From Roseiarcus sp963696665 (GTDB lineage: Bacteria > Pseudomonadota > Alphaproteobacteria > Rhizobiales > Beijerinckiaceae): DNA of 64,000 bases. The notes beneath the pieces were generated by a model. That model saw nothing but the letters and a program-made list of their open reading frames with translations, was not told the DNA's origin and made no database searches. Position 1 is the first letter of the stretch; each line of letters begins with the position of its first letter. Below, in pieces: positions 25,140 through 33,828 of the stretch. The position numbers were made by a program, and so were the translations under genes. The stretch is from NCBI GenBank assembly GCA_963696665.1, contig CAVOLE010000027.1:1-64000 (forward strand), given 5' to 3'.

Positions 25140-26105
25140 ATGGCGAAGACCTTTGGCGCGACATCCACCACAGACGAGGTGCTCGAAGGCATAGACCTTA
25201 GTGGAAAACGCGCGCTGGTGACGGGCGTGTCGGCCGGCCTCGGCGTCGAGACGGCGCGCGCGCTCGCCGCGTACGGCGCCGAAGTGGTGGGTGCTGCGCG
25301 CGATTTGGCCAAGGCCCAGGCGGCGACCGCTGTGGTCCGTGCCGACGCCGCCAACGGCGGCGGCCTGGAGCTTGTCCCGCTCGACCTGGCGTCGCTCGAC
25401 AGCGTGCGCGCTTGCGCCGACGCGCTGGTCGAGGACGGGCGGGGCTTCGATTTCGTCATCGCCAACGCCGGCGTCATGGCGACGCCATTCGGCAAGACGG
25501 CCGACGGATTCGAGACGCAATTTGGGACCAATCACCTCGGCCATTTCGTGCTGGTCAACCGCATGGCGTCGCTGATGAAGCCCGGCGCACGGCTCGTCAA
25601 CCTATCCTCTGCCGGCCACCAGATTTCCGACGTCGATCTTGACGATCCCAACTTCGAACGTGCGCCTTACGACGCATGGGGCGCCTATGGACGGTCGAAG
25701 ACCGCCAACATCCTGTTCGCGGTCGAATTCGACCGCCAGCACAGGGCGAGCGGCCTGAGCGCGACGGCCGTCCATCCGGGCGCCATTCGCACCGAGCTCA
25801 GCCGGTATCTGACCGCCGAGGCGCGGCAGGAATTGACCGAAATCATGACGCAGGTCGGGCTGCCCGGCGCGAAGCCGATCGCCTACAAATCGGCGCCGCA
25901 GGGCGCGGCCACCTCGGTGTGGGCGGCGGCGGTCGCGAAGGCTGACGCGGTCGGCGGGCGCTATTGCGAGGATTGTCACGTCGCCGACGTCATCGACGCG
26001 CCAGGGTTCACTTTCGCCGGCGTGCGTCCCTATGCGCTCAATCCCGAGTGCGCGAAAGCGCTGTGGGCGAAGAGCGAGGTGTTGGTGGGCGAGCGGTTCG
26101 CCTGA
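25140..26105 (+). CDS. Short-chain dehydrogenase/reductase, copy 1
   Basis: A 321-residue SDR of the retinol-dehydrogenase-like type. It shows the cofactor motif TGVSAGLGVETAR (TGxxxGxG), the NAG motif ANAGVM, the catalytic Ser in NLSSAGH and the Tyr-x3-Lys in YGRSKTAN, with the extra C-terminal GGRYCEDCHVADV segment. It probably oxidises or reduces an alcohol/carbonyl with NAD(P)H in the cytoplasm; the substrate is unknown. It is followed by a close paralogue and preceded by the divergent TetR gene with its operators, suggesting induction by a small molecule. Confidence 0.9.
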   Translation: MAKTFGATSTTDEVLEGIDLSGKRALVTGVSAGLGVETARALAAYGAEVVGAARDLAKAQAATAVVRADAANGGGLELVPLDLASLDSVRACADALVEDGRGFDFVIANAGVMATPFGKTADGFETQFGTNHLGHFVLVNRMASLMKPGARLVNLSSAGHQISDVDLDDPNFERAPYDAWGAYGRSKTANILFAVEFDRQHRASGLSATAVHPGAIRTELSRYLTAEARQELTEIMTQVGLPGAKPIAYKSAPQGAATSVWAAAVAKADAVGGRYCEDCHVADVIDAPGFTFAGVRPYALNPECAKALWAKSEVLVGERFA

Positions 26106-26182
26106 AGAGACCCGCGAGCTTCGCAAAATCTTTTGATCGCCAATGCTGGTCGCTGAGCGACCCCAACATCGAGGAGATTTTT

Positions 26183-27166
26183 ATGCCTGCACTTGCTCAG
26201 AGCCCTGCGACAACGACCTTTGGCGCGACATCCACGACTGACGAAGTGCTCGATGGCGCGCGCTTGAACGGCAAGCGCGTCTTGGTGACAGGCGTATCGG
26301 CCGGCCTCGGCGTCGAGACGGCCCGCACGCTCGTGGCTCATGGCGCTGACGTGGTCGGCGCGGCGCGCGATCTTGCCAAGGCGAAAGCGGCGACTGCCGG
26401 CGTGAGAGCGGCCTCGAACGGCGCCAAGTTCGAGCTCGTGGAGCTCGATCTCGCCTCGCTCGACAGCGTTCGCGTTTGCGCCGATGCGCTGGTCGACGAC
26501 GGCAGACCGTTCGACCTCGTCATCGCCAACGCCGGCGTCATGGCTTGCCCCTTCGGCAAGACGGCCGACGGGTTCGAGACCCAGTTCGGGACCAATCATC
26601 TTGGCCATTTCGTCCTGGTGAACCGCATCGTGTCGCTGATGAACGCGGGCTCGCGTCTGGTCAATCTCTCCTCCGCCGGCCACCGCTATTCCGACGTCGA
26701 TCTTGATGATCCGAATTTCGAGCGCACGCCTTACGATCCATGGGCGGGGTACGGCCGGTCGAAGACCGCCAACATCCTGTTCGCCGTCGAGTTTGATCGC
26801 CGCCACAAAGGCAATGGGATCCGCGCAACCGCGGTTCACCCGGGCGGCATCCAGACCGAGCTTTCTCGCCATATCGGCGAGGAGGGTATCAACCAGCTCG
26901 TCGAGCGCATCAACGCGGCCACGCGCGCCGCGGGCGAGCCGGACTTCAAATTCAAGACAATCCCGCAGGGGGCCGCCACCACCGTCTGGGCGGGTGTCGT
27001 CGCGGCGGTTGATGAAGTCGGCGGCCGCTATTGTGAGGACTGCCACGTCGCCGAGATCGAGCCCGACGCGACGAAGCGCGTCGGCGTCAAGCCTCACGCG
27101 CTCAACCCCGAGACAGCCAAGGAGCTATGGACCAAGAGCGAGGAGATGGTCAGCGAGCGGTTCTGA
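26183..27166 (+). CDS. Short-chain dehydrogenase/reductase, copy 2
   Basis: A 327-residue paralogue of the preceding gene with the same motifs (TGVSAGLGVETAR, ANAGVM, NLSSAGH, YGRSKTAN, GGRYCEDCHVAEI). It differs mainly in an N-terminal extension (MPALAQSPATT) and in residues about 225-260 that form the substrate-binding lid. It lies 77 bases downstream in the same direction with its own Shine-Dalgarno (gaggag). This is a tandem duplication, probably with divergent substrate specificity. Confidence 0.9.
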   Translation: MPALAQSPATTTFGATSTTDEVLDGARLNGKRVLVTGVSAGLGVETARTLVAHGADVVGAARDLAKAKAATAGVRAASNGAKFELVELDLASLDSVRVCADALVDDGRPFDLVIANAGVMACPFGKTADGFETQFGTNHLGHFVLVNRIVSLMNAGSRLVNLSSAGHRYSDVDLDDPNFERTPYDPWAGYGRSKTANILFAVEFDRRHKGNGIRATAVHPGGIQTELSRHIGEEGINQLVERINAATRAAGEPDFKFKTIPQGAATTVWAGVVAAVDEVGGRYCEDCHVAEIEPDATKRVGVKPHALNPETAKELWTKSEEMVSERF

Positions 27167-27193
27167 GCAGCGGCGCGAGATCGCCGCTCGCCC

Positions 27194-27439
27194 TCACTGG
27201 CCCATCTTCCCCTTCATCGCCTGCAGCGCCTTGCCGCAGCCGATGCTTATTTCTTCTTTGTGCGCCTTGAGACAGCCGATGATGCGGCCGCCGCCCGGCT
27301 GAACGCCTGGACAAAGTCGCTCGAAATCGGCCTTGCAATATTTCATCGCCGCGGCCTGCTGGGCGAGCGCGACCGGCGCCGCCGACATCAGGGCCGCGAG
27401 CGAAAAAGCCGAGACGATTGCAAAATTACGGATGCGCAT
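27194..27439 (-). CDS. Secreted cysteine-rich-repeat protein, 81 aa
   Basis: An 81-residue protein with a signal peptide (residues 1-26, ending VALAQ) and one complete cysteine-rich repeat: YCKADFERLCPGVQPGGGRI followed by IGCLKAHKEEISIGCGKAL. Four cysteines are spaced as in the eukaryotic GLG1-type repeat that is also common in alphaproteobacterial periplasmic proteins. Function is unknown. Confidence 0.8.
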   Translation of the reverse strand: MRIRNFAIVSAFSLAALMSAAPVALAQQAAAMKYCKADFERLCPGVQPGGGRIIGCLKAHKEEISIGCGKALQAMKGKMGQ

Positions 27440-27625
27440 GTTCCCCTCCCTTGCCGCCCCAGGGCGGTCTGAAGCCTGTCGCCAAATAGGACGCGGGCGG
27501 TACCGCGGTCAAACGAAAAACCCGGGCGCTTGGCAAAGGTTCAATCGCCGCGAACGGTTCCGTTTGGCGCCTGTGTGAGATCCGTAATAGAAACGTGTCA
27601 CTCAATTGCCCGGTCAAACCAAGGT

Positions 27626-27717
27626 CGTCATTGCGAGCGTAGCGAAGCAATCCTGGGGAACGTCGGGCGCCCGATAATTCCTGGATCGCCGCGTCGCTTC
27701 GCTCCTCGCGATGACGG
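27626..27717. repeat. Long palindromic dispersed repeat, copy 2
   Basis: The copy starts cgtcattgcgagcg and ends ctcctcgcgatgacgg, with inner arms gcgaagcaatcctgg and cctggatcgccgcgtcgc. This is the same outer inverted-repeat design as copies at 8301-8430 and 61160-61296, but with a shorter centre. It occupies part of the gene-free stretch 27440-27744. Confidence 0.8.
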
Positions 27718-27744
27718 CGCGTTTTGAGCAAAAGGGCGCATCCA

Positions 27745-28610
27745 ATGGCGCGGGCTGACATCGAAACCTTGCGCGCCATGCTCGCTCGGGACCGTGGCGT
27801 GCTATTGCCCGGCGCGCCGAATGCGCTCGCTGCGCGGGTGATCGCCGATCTCGGCTTCAAGGCGATTTATCTCACCGGCGCGGGCCTCACCAACATGGAC
27901 CTCGGGCTGCCCGATCTTAAATTCATGGACCTGAGCCAGGTCGCGGAGCACGTCCTGGCCATTCGCGGCGTCGTCGATCTGCCGCTGATTGTCGATGCGG
28001 ACACCGGCTTCGGCAACGCGATCAATGTCGCCCACACGGTGAGAATGCTCGAACAGGCCGGCGCAGCGCCATCCAAATCGAGGATCAGCACGCGCCGAAA
28101 CGCTGCGGCCACTTCGCCGGCAAGGAGGCGATTCCGGCTGACGAGATGGTCGGCAAGGTGCGGGCCGCGGTCGACGCGGGCCGCGAGAGGATGGTCGTCT
28201 TCGCCCGAAGGGACGCCTGCGCGGTCGAGGGCTTCGATAAGGCGATCGAGCGCGCCGAGCGCTATATCGAAGCCGGCGCGGACACGACCTTCGTCGAGGC
28301 GCCAGAGACGCTGGGGGATCTGAAGGCCGTCCCGAAGCGTCTGAGGGCTCCGCAACTTTTGAATATGGTCCTCGGTGGCAAGACCCCGGTTATAGGAGCG
28401 GCGGACGCCGAAGCCATGGGCTTCGCTTTGGTGCTGTATGCCAATGCGGCCCTGCAGGGCGCGCTTCTCGGCATGCAGACGGCGCTCAAGGCATTGAAGC
28501 AGAATGGGCTCTTGGACGAGAGCGCCGTCGCCTCCTTCGCCGAGCGCCAGCGGCTCGTCGACAAAGCCGCGTTCGAGATTCGTTACGCTGCGGGCGCGCC
28601 GACGACGTGA
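27745..28610 (+). CDS. Isocitrate lyase / PEP mutase superfamily enzyme (one frameshift)
   Basis: The repaired protein is about 288 residues. The first frame has RGVLLPGAPNALAARVIADL and PLIVDADTGFGNAINVAHTV (metal-binding Asp residues). The second, from GKVRAAVDAGRERMVVFARR, has DTTFVEAPETLGDLKAVPKR. The catalytic-loop sequence KRCGHFAGKEAIP appears in the corrected frame, with the Lys-Arg-Cys-Gly-His signature of methylisocitrate-lyase-like enzymes. One base is missing near 28066-28069. Members split C-C bonds of 2-methylisocitrate, oxaloacetate or similar acids; this one is too divergent to name. No prp genes are adjacent. Confidence 0.8.
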
Positions 28611-28656
28611 ATCTGGCGAGACGGGGCGTCCCTAGCTTCGGGCGCTGCGAAGCCCT

Positions 28657-30066
28657 ATGACACGCGGCTTTCGCCAGAAGGAAGTTGTCTTGAACGCCCC
28701 CAGCGCCGCTCATGACAAGCGGCCCGTGTTCACGCATGGCTCGTTGATGCGCCATGTCGCGGTGATGACCGCGACCGGCGCCATCGGCTTGATGGCAGTG
28801 TTCGTCGTCGATCTTCTCTCGCTGTTCTGGGTTTCGAAGCTCGGCGATCAGGCGTTCAAGGCCGCTGTCGGCTATGTCGGCTTGGTCACCTTCTTCATCA
28901 TGTCGATCAACATCGGGCTCGTTATCGCAACCTCGGCCACGGTGTCGCGCGCGCTGGGCGCTGGCGACCGGCCGCGCGCGCGGCGGCTTGCTGCGTCCGC
29001 GCTCACCATCACCTTTATTCTCTCTATCGCAACGACGGCGTTGATGTTCGTGTTGCGCGATTGGATCCTCACGACGGTTTTGCACGCGCACGGCGAATCG
29101 GCCGAGGTCGCTTCCAAGTTCATCGCCATCAGCATCCCGGCGAATGTGCCGCTCGCCGTTGGCATGGGGCTGTCAGGAGTGCTGCGGGCCGTGGGCGACG
29201 CGCGCCGGGCGATGTATGTGGCGCTGTCGGCTGGCGTCGCAACGGCCTTTCTCGATCCGCTGCTCATCTTCGGCTTGGGGCTCGGTGTCTACGGCGCCGC
29301 CTGGGCGACGGTGCTCTCGCGGCTCATCCTGCTCGCCGTCGGCTGGCTCGGCGCAGTCGGGGTGCACGATCTCGTCGCTCGGCCGAAGCTCAACGCCGCG
29401 TGCGGCGACTTCGGACCGATCATGGCGATCGGGTTCCCCGCGATCATGGCCAACATGGCGGCGCCGGTGAGTTCTGCCTATACGCTGCGCGTGTTCTCCG
29501 ATTTCGGCGAGCCGGCGATCGCCGCGTCAGCCGTCATCGATCGCTTGGCGCCCGTCGCCTTCGGGGTCGTTTTCGCGCTCACCGCGTCGGTCGGACCGAT
29601 CATCGGTCAGAACTATGGGGCGAAACTGATGGGGAGGGTGCAGCGGACGCTGACCAATTCCTTCATCCTGTCGATCGGCTACGTGCTGTTCGCCTGGGCG
29701 GTTCTGGCGCTGGCCGAGCCGGCCCTCGTCGCCGCTTTCGAGGCCAAAGGCGAGAGCGCGCAATATATCGCGTTTTACTGCCGCTACGGGGTGGTGGCCT
29801 GGATCTTTCTGGCGTGTCTGTTCGTCGCCAACGTGTCGTTCAACAATCTGGGCTTTCCAGTCCTGTCGATGGTGTTCAACTGGGCGCGGGCGACGCTCGG
29901 GACAATTCCGTTCGTGACGATCGGCGCGCGTTACGGCGGAGTGCAAGGGGGCATGTTGGGCTTCGCCATTGGCGCGGCGGTGTTCGGCCTGATCGCCGTC
30001 GCAACCGCCTATTTGGTGACCTGGCGGCTGGCGAGGGGGATAGAGGGGGGCGTCGCGTTGGCTTAA
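28657..30066 (+). CDS. MATE-family efflux transporter
   Basis: A 469-residue inner-membrane protein with about twelve hydrophobic helices arranged as two similar halves, typical of MATE multidrug/toxin exporters driven by Na+ or H+. Visible stretches are TGAIGLMAVFVVDLLSLFWV, VGYVGLVTFFIMSINIGLVI and GLSGVLRAVGDARRAMYVAL in the first half, and SVGPIIGQNYGAKLMGRVQR in the second. The substrate is unknown. It starts 46 bases after the lyase-like gene; a TTG at about 28690 is an alternative start. Confidence 0.88.
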   Translation: MTRGFRQKEVVLNAPSAAHDKRPVFTHGSLMRHVAVMTATGAIGLMAVFVVDLLSLFWVSKLGDQAFKAAVGYVGLVTFFIMSINIGLVIATSATVSRALGAGDRPRARRLAASALTITFILSIATTALMFVLRDWILTTVLHAHGESAEVASKFIAISIPANVPLAVGMGLSGVLRAVGDARRAMYVALSAGVATAFLDPLLIFGLGLGVYGAAWATVLSRLILLAVGWLGAVGVHDLVARPKLNAACGDFGPIMAIGFPAIMANMAAPVSSAYTLRVFSDFGEPAIAASAVIDRLAPVAFGVVFALTASVGPIIGQNYGAKLMGRVQRTLTNSFILSIGYVLFAWAVLALAEPALVAAFEAKGESAQYIAFYCRYGVVAWIFLACLFVANVSFNNLGFPVLSMVFNWARATLGTIPFVTIGARYGGVQGGMLGFAIGAAVFGLIAVATAYLVTWRLARGIEGGVALA

Positions 30067-30113
30067 CGCCAGCGCCGGCTGGGCGAGGCGCTAGAACGCC
30101 CTGAGACGGCGCT

Positions 30114-30278
30114 TTACGGAAACGCGGCGGCGATATGGGTGAAGGCTAAACTCAATTGGGTTCCCGTCGTGCTGACGCCCGACACGATCGCGAGAGCGAC
30201 GCCGGAGGCGATAAGCGCATATTCGATCGCCGTCACTCCCTCGCGGCAGAGCATGAACCGATGCAACAGCTTGGTCAT
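30114..30278 (-). CDS. Flp/Fap-type pilin, 54 aa
   Basis: A type IVb Flp pilin beginning MTKLLHRFMLCREGVTAIEY, with prepilin cleavage expected at Gly before VTAIEY and the conserved Glu at +5 of the mature protein. A single helix (ALIASGVALAIVSGVSTTG) follows. Flp pilins build tad pili for adhesion, but no tad/cpa genes occur in the window, so this is an orphan copy. A longer start upstream is possible but less pilin-like. Confidence 0.85.
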   Translation of the reverse strand: MTKLLHRFMLCREGVTAIEYALIASGVALAIVSGVSTTGTQLSLAFTHIAAAFP

Positions 30279-30502
30279 CGCGGGCATCCTCGAAAGCCCT
30301 CGCATCAGGCCTGAAAGTTCCTAACATTGGATGAGGACGACCGAAAACTCTTGCGTTCGCGGCGGGCGCCTGCCCTAACGGTTAAGGCGATCCGAAGGCA
30401 GGCGGCGTTTCTGTATCTTTCGGAAGCGCCCTTTGCATTGTCTGAGCCGCGCGACTATCTAGCCGGTTCGCCGGTTCGCCGGCCGTTAGGGTAAACGCCT
30501 TT

Positions 30503-31873
30503 ATGGCTCGCGACGTCGTCGATAGTGAAGTTGTCGAATCGCGCGACGCGCTCGTCGCCTGGCTTGAGGCCGGATGCAAGCCGGCAGGCCCGTTCAGGGT
30601 CGGCACGGAGCACGAGAAAATTCCATTTTATCGCGCGGATCGCGCTCCTGTCCCCTATGGCGGCGAGCGGGGGATTCGGGCCCTTCTTGAGGGCATGCGA
30701 GCGCATCTTGGCTGGGAGCGCATCGAGGACCACGGAAACCTGATCGGCCTCTACGACGCGAAGGGCGAGGGCGCCATTTCGCTCGAGCCGGGAGGACAGT
30801 TCGAGCTCTCGGGCGCGCCGCTCCACGACGCGCATGGCGCCGCAATCGAACTCGATCGGCATCTGGCCGCTTGCCGCCAGGTGGGCGAACCGCTCGGCGT
30901 CGGCTTTCTCACGCTCGGCATGAGCCCCAAATGGTCGCTCGTCGAGACGCCGGTCATGCCGAAAAGCCGCTACGCGATCATGGCGCGCTACATGCCGAAA
31001 GTCGGAACGCGTGGCCTCGACATGATGTTTCGCACCGCGACCGTGCAGGTCAATCTCGACTTTAAGAGCGAACAGGACATGGTGGCCAAAATGCGCGTGG
31101 GCCTGGCGCTGCAGCCGGCGATCGCGGCTTTGTTCGCCAATTCGCCGTTCACGGACGGCAAGCTCAATGGCCTCTTGTCGGCGCGCTCGGAAATCTGGCG
31201 CCACACTGATCCGGCGCGCACCGGCATGCTCGCCTTCGCCTTCGAGCCCGGCATGGGTTTCGAGCGCTATGTCGATTACGCTCTCGACGTGCCGCTCTAT
31301 TTCGTCAAACGCGGCGACCATTATCAAGACGTCGCGGGGGCCAGCTTTCGCGATCTGCTCGCCGGCCGGCTCAAGCAAGCGCCCGGCGAGCGCGCAACGC
31401 TCGCCGATTGGGCGAACCACCTGTCATCGATCTTCCCCGAGGTCCGGCTCAAGCGCTATCTTGAAATGCGCGGTCCCGACGTCGGCCCGCCCGAGCGCAT
31501 CGTCGCGATGTCGGCGTTGATGGCCGGCCTCTACTACGATCCGGACGCCCTTCGCGCGGCCGAGGCGCTGACGGAAGGCTGGAGCGCCGAAGACCGGCAG
31601 AAGCTCCGCGACGACGCGCCTCTGCTCGGGCTCGCCGCCGAGATCCGCGGCCGGAGCTTGCGTGCGATTGCGCTCGATATGCTGGCGATCGCCCATGGGG
31701 GCTTGAAGCGGCGCGCGAGGCTCAACGCAAAAGGCGAGGACGAGACCATCTGCCTTCGTCCCCTCGAGGCGATCGCGGAGAGCGGGCGCGAGCCGGCGCG
31801 GCATTGGATCGAGCGTTACGAGGGCCCGTGGGGCCGCTCGGTCGAGTCGGCGTTCGAGGAGGCGGTGTTTTAG
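30503..31873 (+). CDS. gshA: Glutamate-cysteine ligase (plant/alphaproteobacterial type)
   Basis: A 456-residue enzyme catalysing the first step of glutathione synthesis (ATP-dependent joining of glutamate and cysteine) in the cytoplasm. The GCS2-type features are FRVGTEHEKIPF (metal/glutamate site), ISLEPGGQFELSG, LGMSPKW, MARYMPKVGTRGLDMMFRTA and TVQVNLDFKSEQDMV. Length and motifs match the redox-regulated plant/alphaproteobacterial class rather than the E. coli type. gshB is not nearby. Confidence 0.93.
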   Translation: MARDVVDSEVVESRDALVAWLEAGCKPAGPFRVGTEHEKIPFYRADRAPVPYGGERGIRALLEGMRAHLGWERIEDHGNLIGLYDAKGEGAISLEPGGQFELSGAPLHDAHGAAIELDRHLAACRQVGEPLGVGFLTLGMSPKWSLVETPVMPKSRYAIMARYMPKVGTRGLDMMFRTATVQVNLDFKSEQDMVAKMRVGLALQPAIAALFANSPFTDGKLNGLLSARSEIWRHTDPARTGMLAFAFEPGMGFERYVDYALDVPLYFVKRGDHYQDVAGASFRDLLAGRLKQAPGERATLADWANHLSSIFPEVRLKRYLEMRGPDVGPPERIVAMSALMAGLYYDPDALRAAEALTEGWSAEDRQKLRDDAPLLGLAAEIRGRSLRAIALDMLAIAHGGLKRRARLNAKGEDETICLRPLEAIAESGREPARHWIERYEGPWGRSVESAFEEAVF

Positions 31874-31915
31874 GGCGATTTGCTGCTCGGTCGCCAACGC
31901 GGATTGGATCAATCC

Positions 31916-33241
31916 ATGCAGCGTCACTATTCCCTTCGTGGCGCCGTTTGGCTCCTCATTTACCTCATCTTCATCCTCGCCCCATTGTTCGCACTGCTGA
32001 CCGGATCTTTCCCGCCATCGACGCGCGATTTCTGGGGGGAGTTCGCCGTCGCGATCGGCTACTTAAGCCTGGCGATGATGGGCCTGCAGTTCGGCCTCAC
32101 CGCACGCTTCCGATACGTCACGGAGCCATGGGGCGAAGACGTCATTTATTACTTTCACCGCCAGATATCGCTGGTCGCGATCGCGCTCGTCGTCATGCAT
32201 GTCATCATCCTCTTCGCGCTCAGGCCGCAGCGGGTGGCGATGCTTAATTTTTTTCGAAGCGTCGTGGCGCGCCACCTTTGGCGCTCTCGCGATCTACGCG
32301 CTGATCGCGCTGGTCGTCACGGCTCATGGCGCACGAAGCTCAGGCTCAGTTACGAGACGTGGCACCTGTCCCATATCGTGCTTGCCGTCATCGCCATAGC
32401 GGCCGGGCTCCTGCACATGCTGGGTTTTGGCCGCTATCTGGTCGATCCGTGGAAGCAGGCGTTGTGGATCGGCCTCGCGATCTCCTGGATCGCGCTTCTG
32501 CTTTACGTGCGCCTCGTCAAGCCGCTGTTCATGCTGCGCAGGCCCTATCGGGTCGCGGAAGCGCGCAAGGAACGCGGCGACACCTGGACGCTGGCGATGG
32601 AGCCGGATGGCCACACCGGGTTTCGCTTCAGCCCGGGTCATTTCGGTTGGCTGACGCTCTCGGGGAGTCCGTTCAAGATCACTGGGCATCCGTTTTCGTT
32701 CTCGTCCAGCGCGGCGGCTGCGGACGGGCGGGTTGAGATGTCGATTCGCAACCTCGGCGACTTTACCGGCGCAATTCCTGACGCGCCGGTGGGAAAGCGT
32801 GTCTATCTTGATGGACCGTACGGCGCGTTCACCATCGGCAACCCGGCCGACATGCATGTGCTGATCGCCGGCGGCATCGGCGTCACGCCGATGATGAGCA
32901 TGATCCGCACGCTTGCCGATCGCGGCGACAAGCGTCCGGTGATCCTGCTCTACGCCAGCAAGGACTGGGAATCGATCACGTTCCGGAAGGATTTGGAGAC
33001 GCTAAAAGCGCGGCTCAACCTCATGACCGTCTACGTGCTGAAGAATCCCCCGATCGCATGGACAGGAAAGCAGGGCTATATCACCGCCGAAATGTTCAAG
33101 CGCCATCTGCCGCCGCCCTACGAGACGCATGAGTATTTCATCTGCGGACCGGATGTGATGATGGATGCGATCGAGAACGCTCTTAAGGAGTTGGGCGTGC
33201 CGCTGTCGAAGTACCATTCCGAGCGCTACAGCTTCGTGTGA
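31916..33241 (+). CDS. Ferric-reductase-like flavocytochrome (membrane FAD/NAD(P)H oxidoreductase), compensating frameshifts
   Basis: A 441-residue protein. The N-terminal half holds the transmembrane helices of a ferric-reductase-like haem domain (YYFHRQISLVAIALVVMHVI and SYETWHLSHIVLAVIAIAAG carry the haem-ligand histidines). The C-terminal half is a ferredoxin-NADP-reductase-type module (GHPFSFSSS for FAD, GGIGVTPMMSMI for NAD(P)H, and EYFICGPDVMMDA). Codons between the T7 run 32248-32254 (one T too many) and about 32322 (one base missing) are out of frame; correcting them gives NFFEASWRATFGALAIYAL, a normal helix. It probably moves electrons from NAD(P)H across the membrane. Confidence 0.82.
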   Translation: MQRHYSLRGAVWLLIYLIFILAPLFALLTGSFPPSTRDFWGEFAVAIGYLSLAMMGLQFGLTARFRYVTEPWGEDVIYYFHRQISLVAIALVVMHVIILFALRPQRVAMLNFFRSVVARHLWRSRDLRADRAGRHGSWRTKLRLSYETWHLSHIVLAVIAIAAGLLHMLGFGRYLVDPWKQALWIGLAISWIALLLYVRLVKPLFMLRRPYRVAEARKERGDTWTLAMEPDGHTGFRFSPGHFGWLTLSGSPFKITGHPFSFSSSAAAADGRVEMSIRNLGDFTGAIPDAPVGKRVYLDGPYGAFTIGNPADMHVLIAGGIGVTPMMSMIRTLADRGDKRPVILLYASKDWESITFRKDLETLKARLNLMTVYVLKNPPIAWTGKQGYITAEMFKRHLPPPYETHEYFICGPDVMMDAIENALKELGVPLSKYHSERYSFV

Positions 33242-33255
33242 CGCGGAGGCCGTGG

Positions 33256-33354
33256 ATGCGCCGTTTGTTCGCCGATCGCCTCGTCATCACCACGGCCGTC
33301 ATCGTGATCGTGATGGCGGCGGTGTTTGCGTTCCTGCGCGCAGCAGCCGGATAG
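33256..33354 (+). CDS. Small membrane peptide, 32 aa
   Basis: MRRLFADRLVITTAVIVIVM followed by AAVFAFLRAAAG and a stop: one transmembrane helix with a basic N-terminus. A strong Shine-Dalgarno (GGAGG, 33245-33249) sits 6 bases before the ATG, and the gene begins 14 bases after the reductase stop, so it is probably translated from the same message. It may be an accessory peptide of the membrane reductase; this is inference from position only. Confidence 0.5.
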   Translation: MRRLFADRLVITTAVIVIVMAAVFAFLRAAAG

Positions 33355-33366
33355 ATCGCTCCGGCC

Positions 33367-33772
33367 TCAGCGCGCGATATCGCCTGAGCCCGTCGGCGCC
33401 CAAAAGCGGTCGCCACCTAGCGGCGCGCGGATGACCGCCAGACCGGATGACGAGCGAGCGCCAGCGATGCCTGGCTCGTCGAGCGGCGCGAACGGGCTGG
33501 GCCGCCCGCCGATCCGATCGTCCGAGCCGAAACGCTCCCCCGCCGCAATGTAGCCTGCGATCCGCGCGCATCCGGCTCGAACTCGGAGCCAAATCGCCGT
33601 CGGATTCACCGCAATAGGACCCGCGCATCTGGATTTGAGGCCCAAGCGCGCCGCCGCTCCCGGCGCTCGCAGGAGTCGATACACCTGCTGCGATGATTGC
33701 CAATAAAGGCACACCCACCGCCGCAACAACCCCATGAACCTTGCGCGACGCGCGAACGAAACGGTGAATCAT
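33367..33772 (-). CDS. Secreted protein of unknown function, frameshifted
   Basis: The first frame encodes MIHRFVRASRKVHGVVAAVG and a signal peptide ending STPASAG, then GPQIQMRGSYCGES. The second frame continues CARIAGYIAAGERFGSDDRI and GGRPSPFAPLDEPGIAG to the end GSGDIAR. The junction is near 33565-33570, with one extra base. CARIxGYIAAG resembles the start of porin-like or adhesin-like periplasmic proteins, but the length (about 134 residues) and the rest match nothing I know. Confidence 0.45.
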
Positions 33773-33828
33773 CGTCTCGCCGGAATGAAGCCGCATCGTG
33801 GCGGCAAAATGGCGAACGCGCCACGTGA

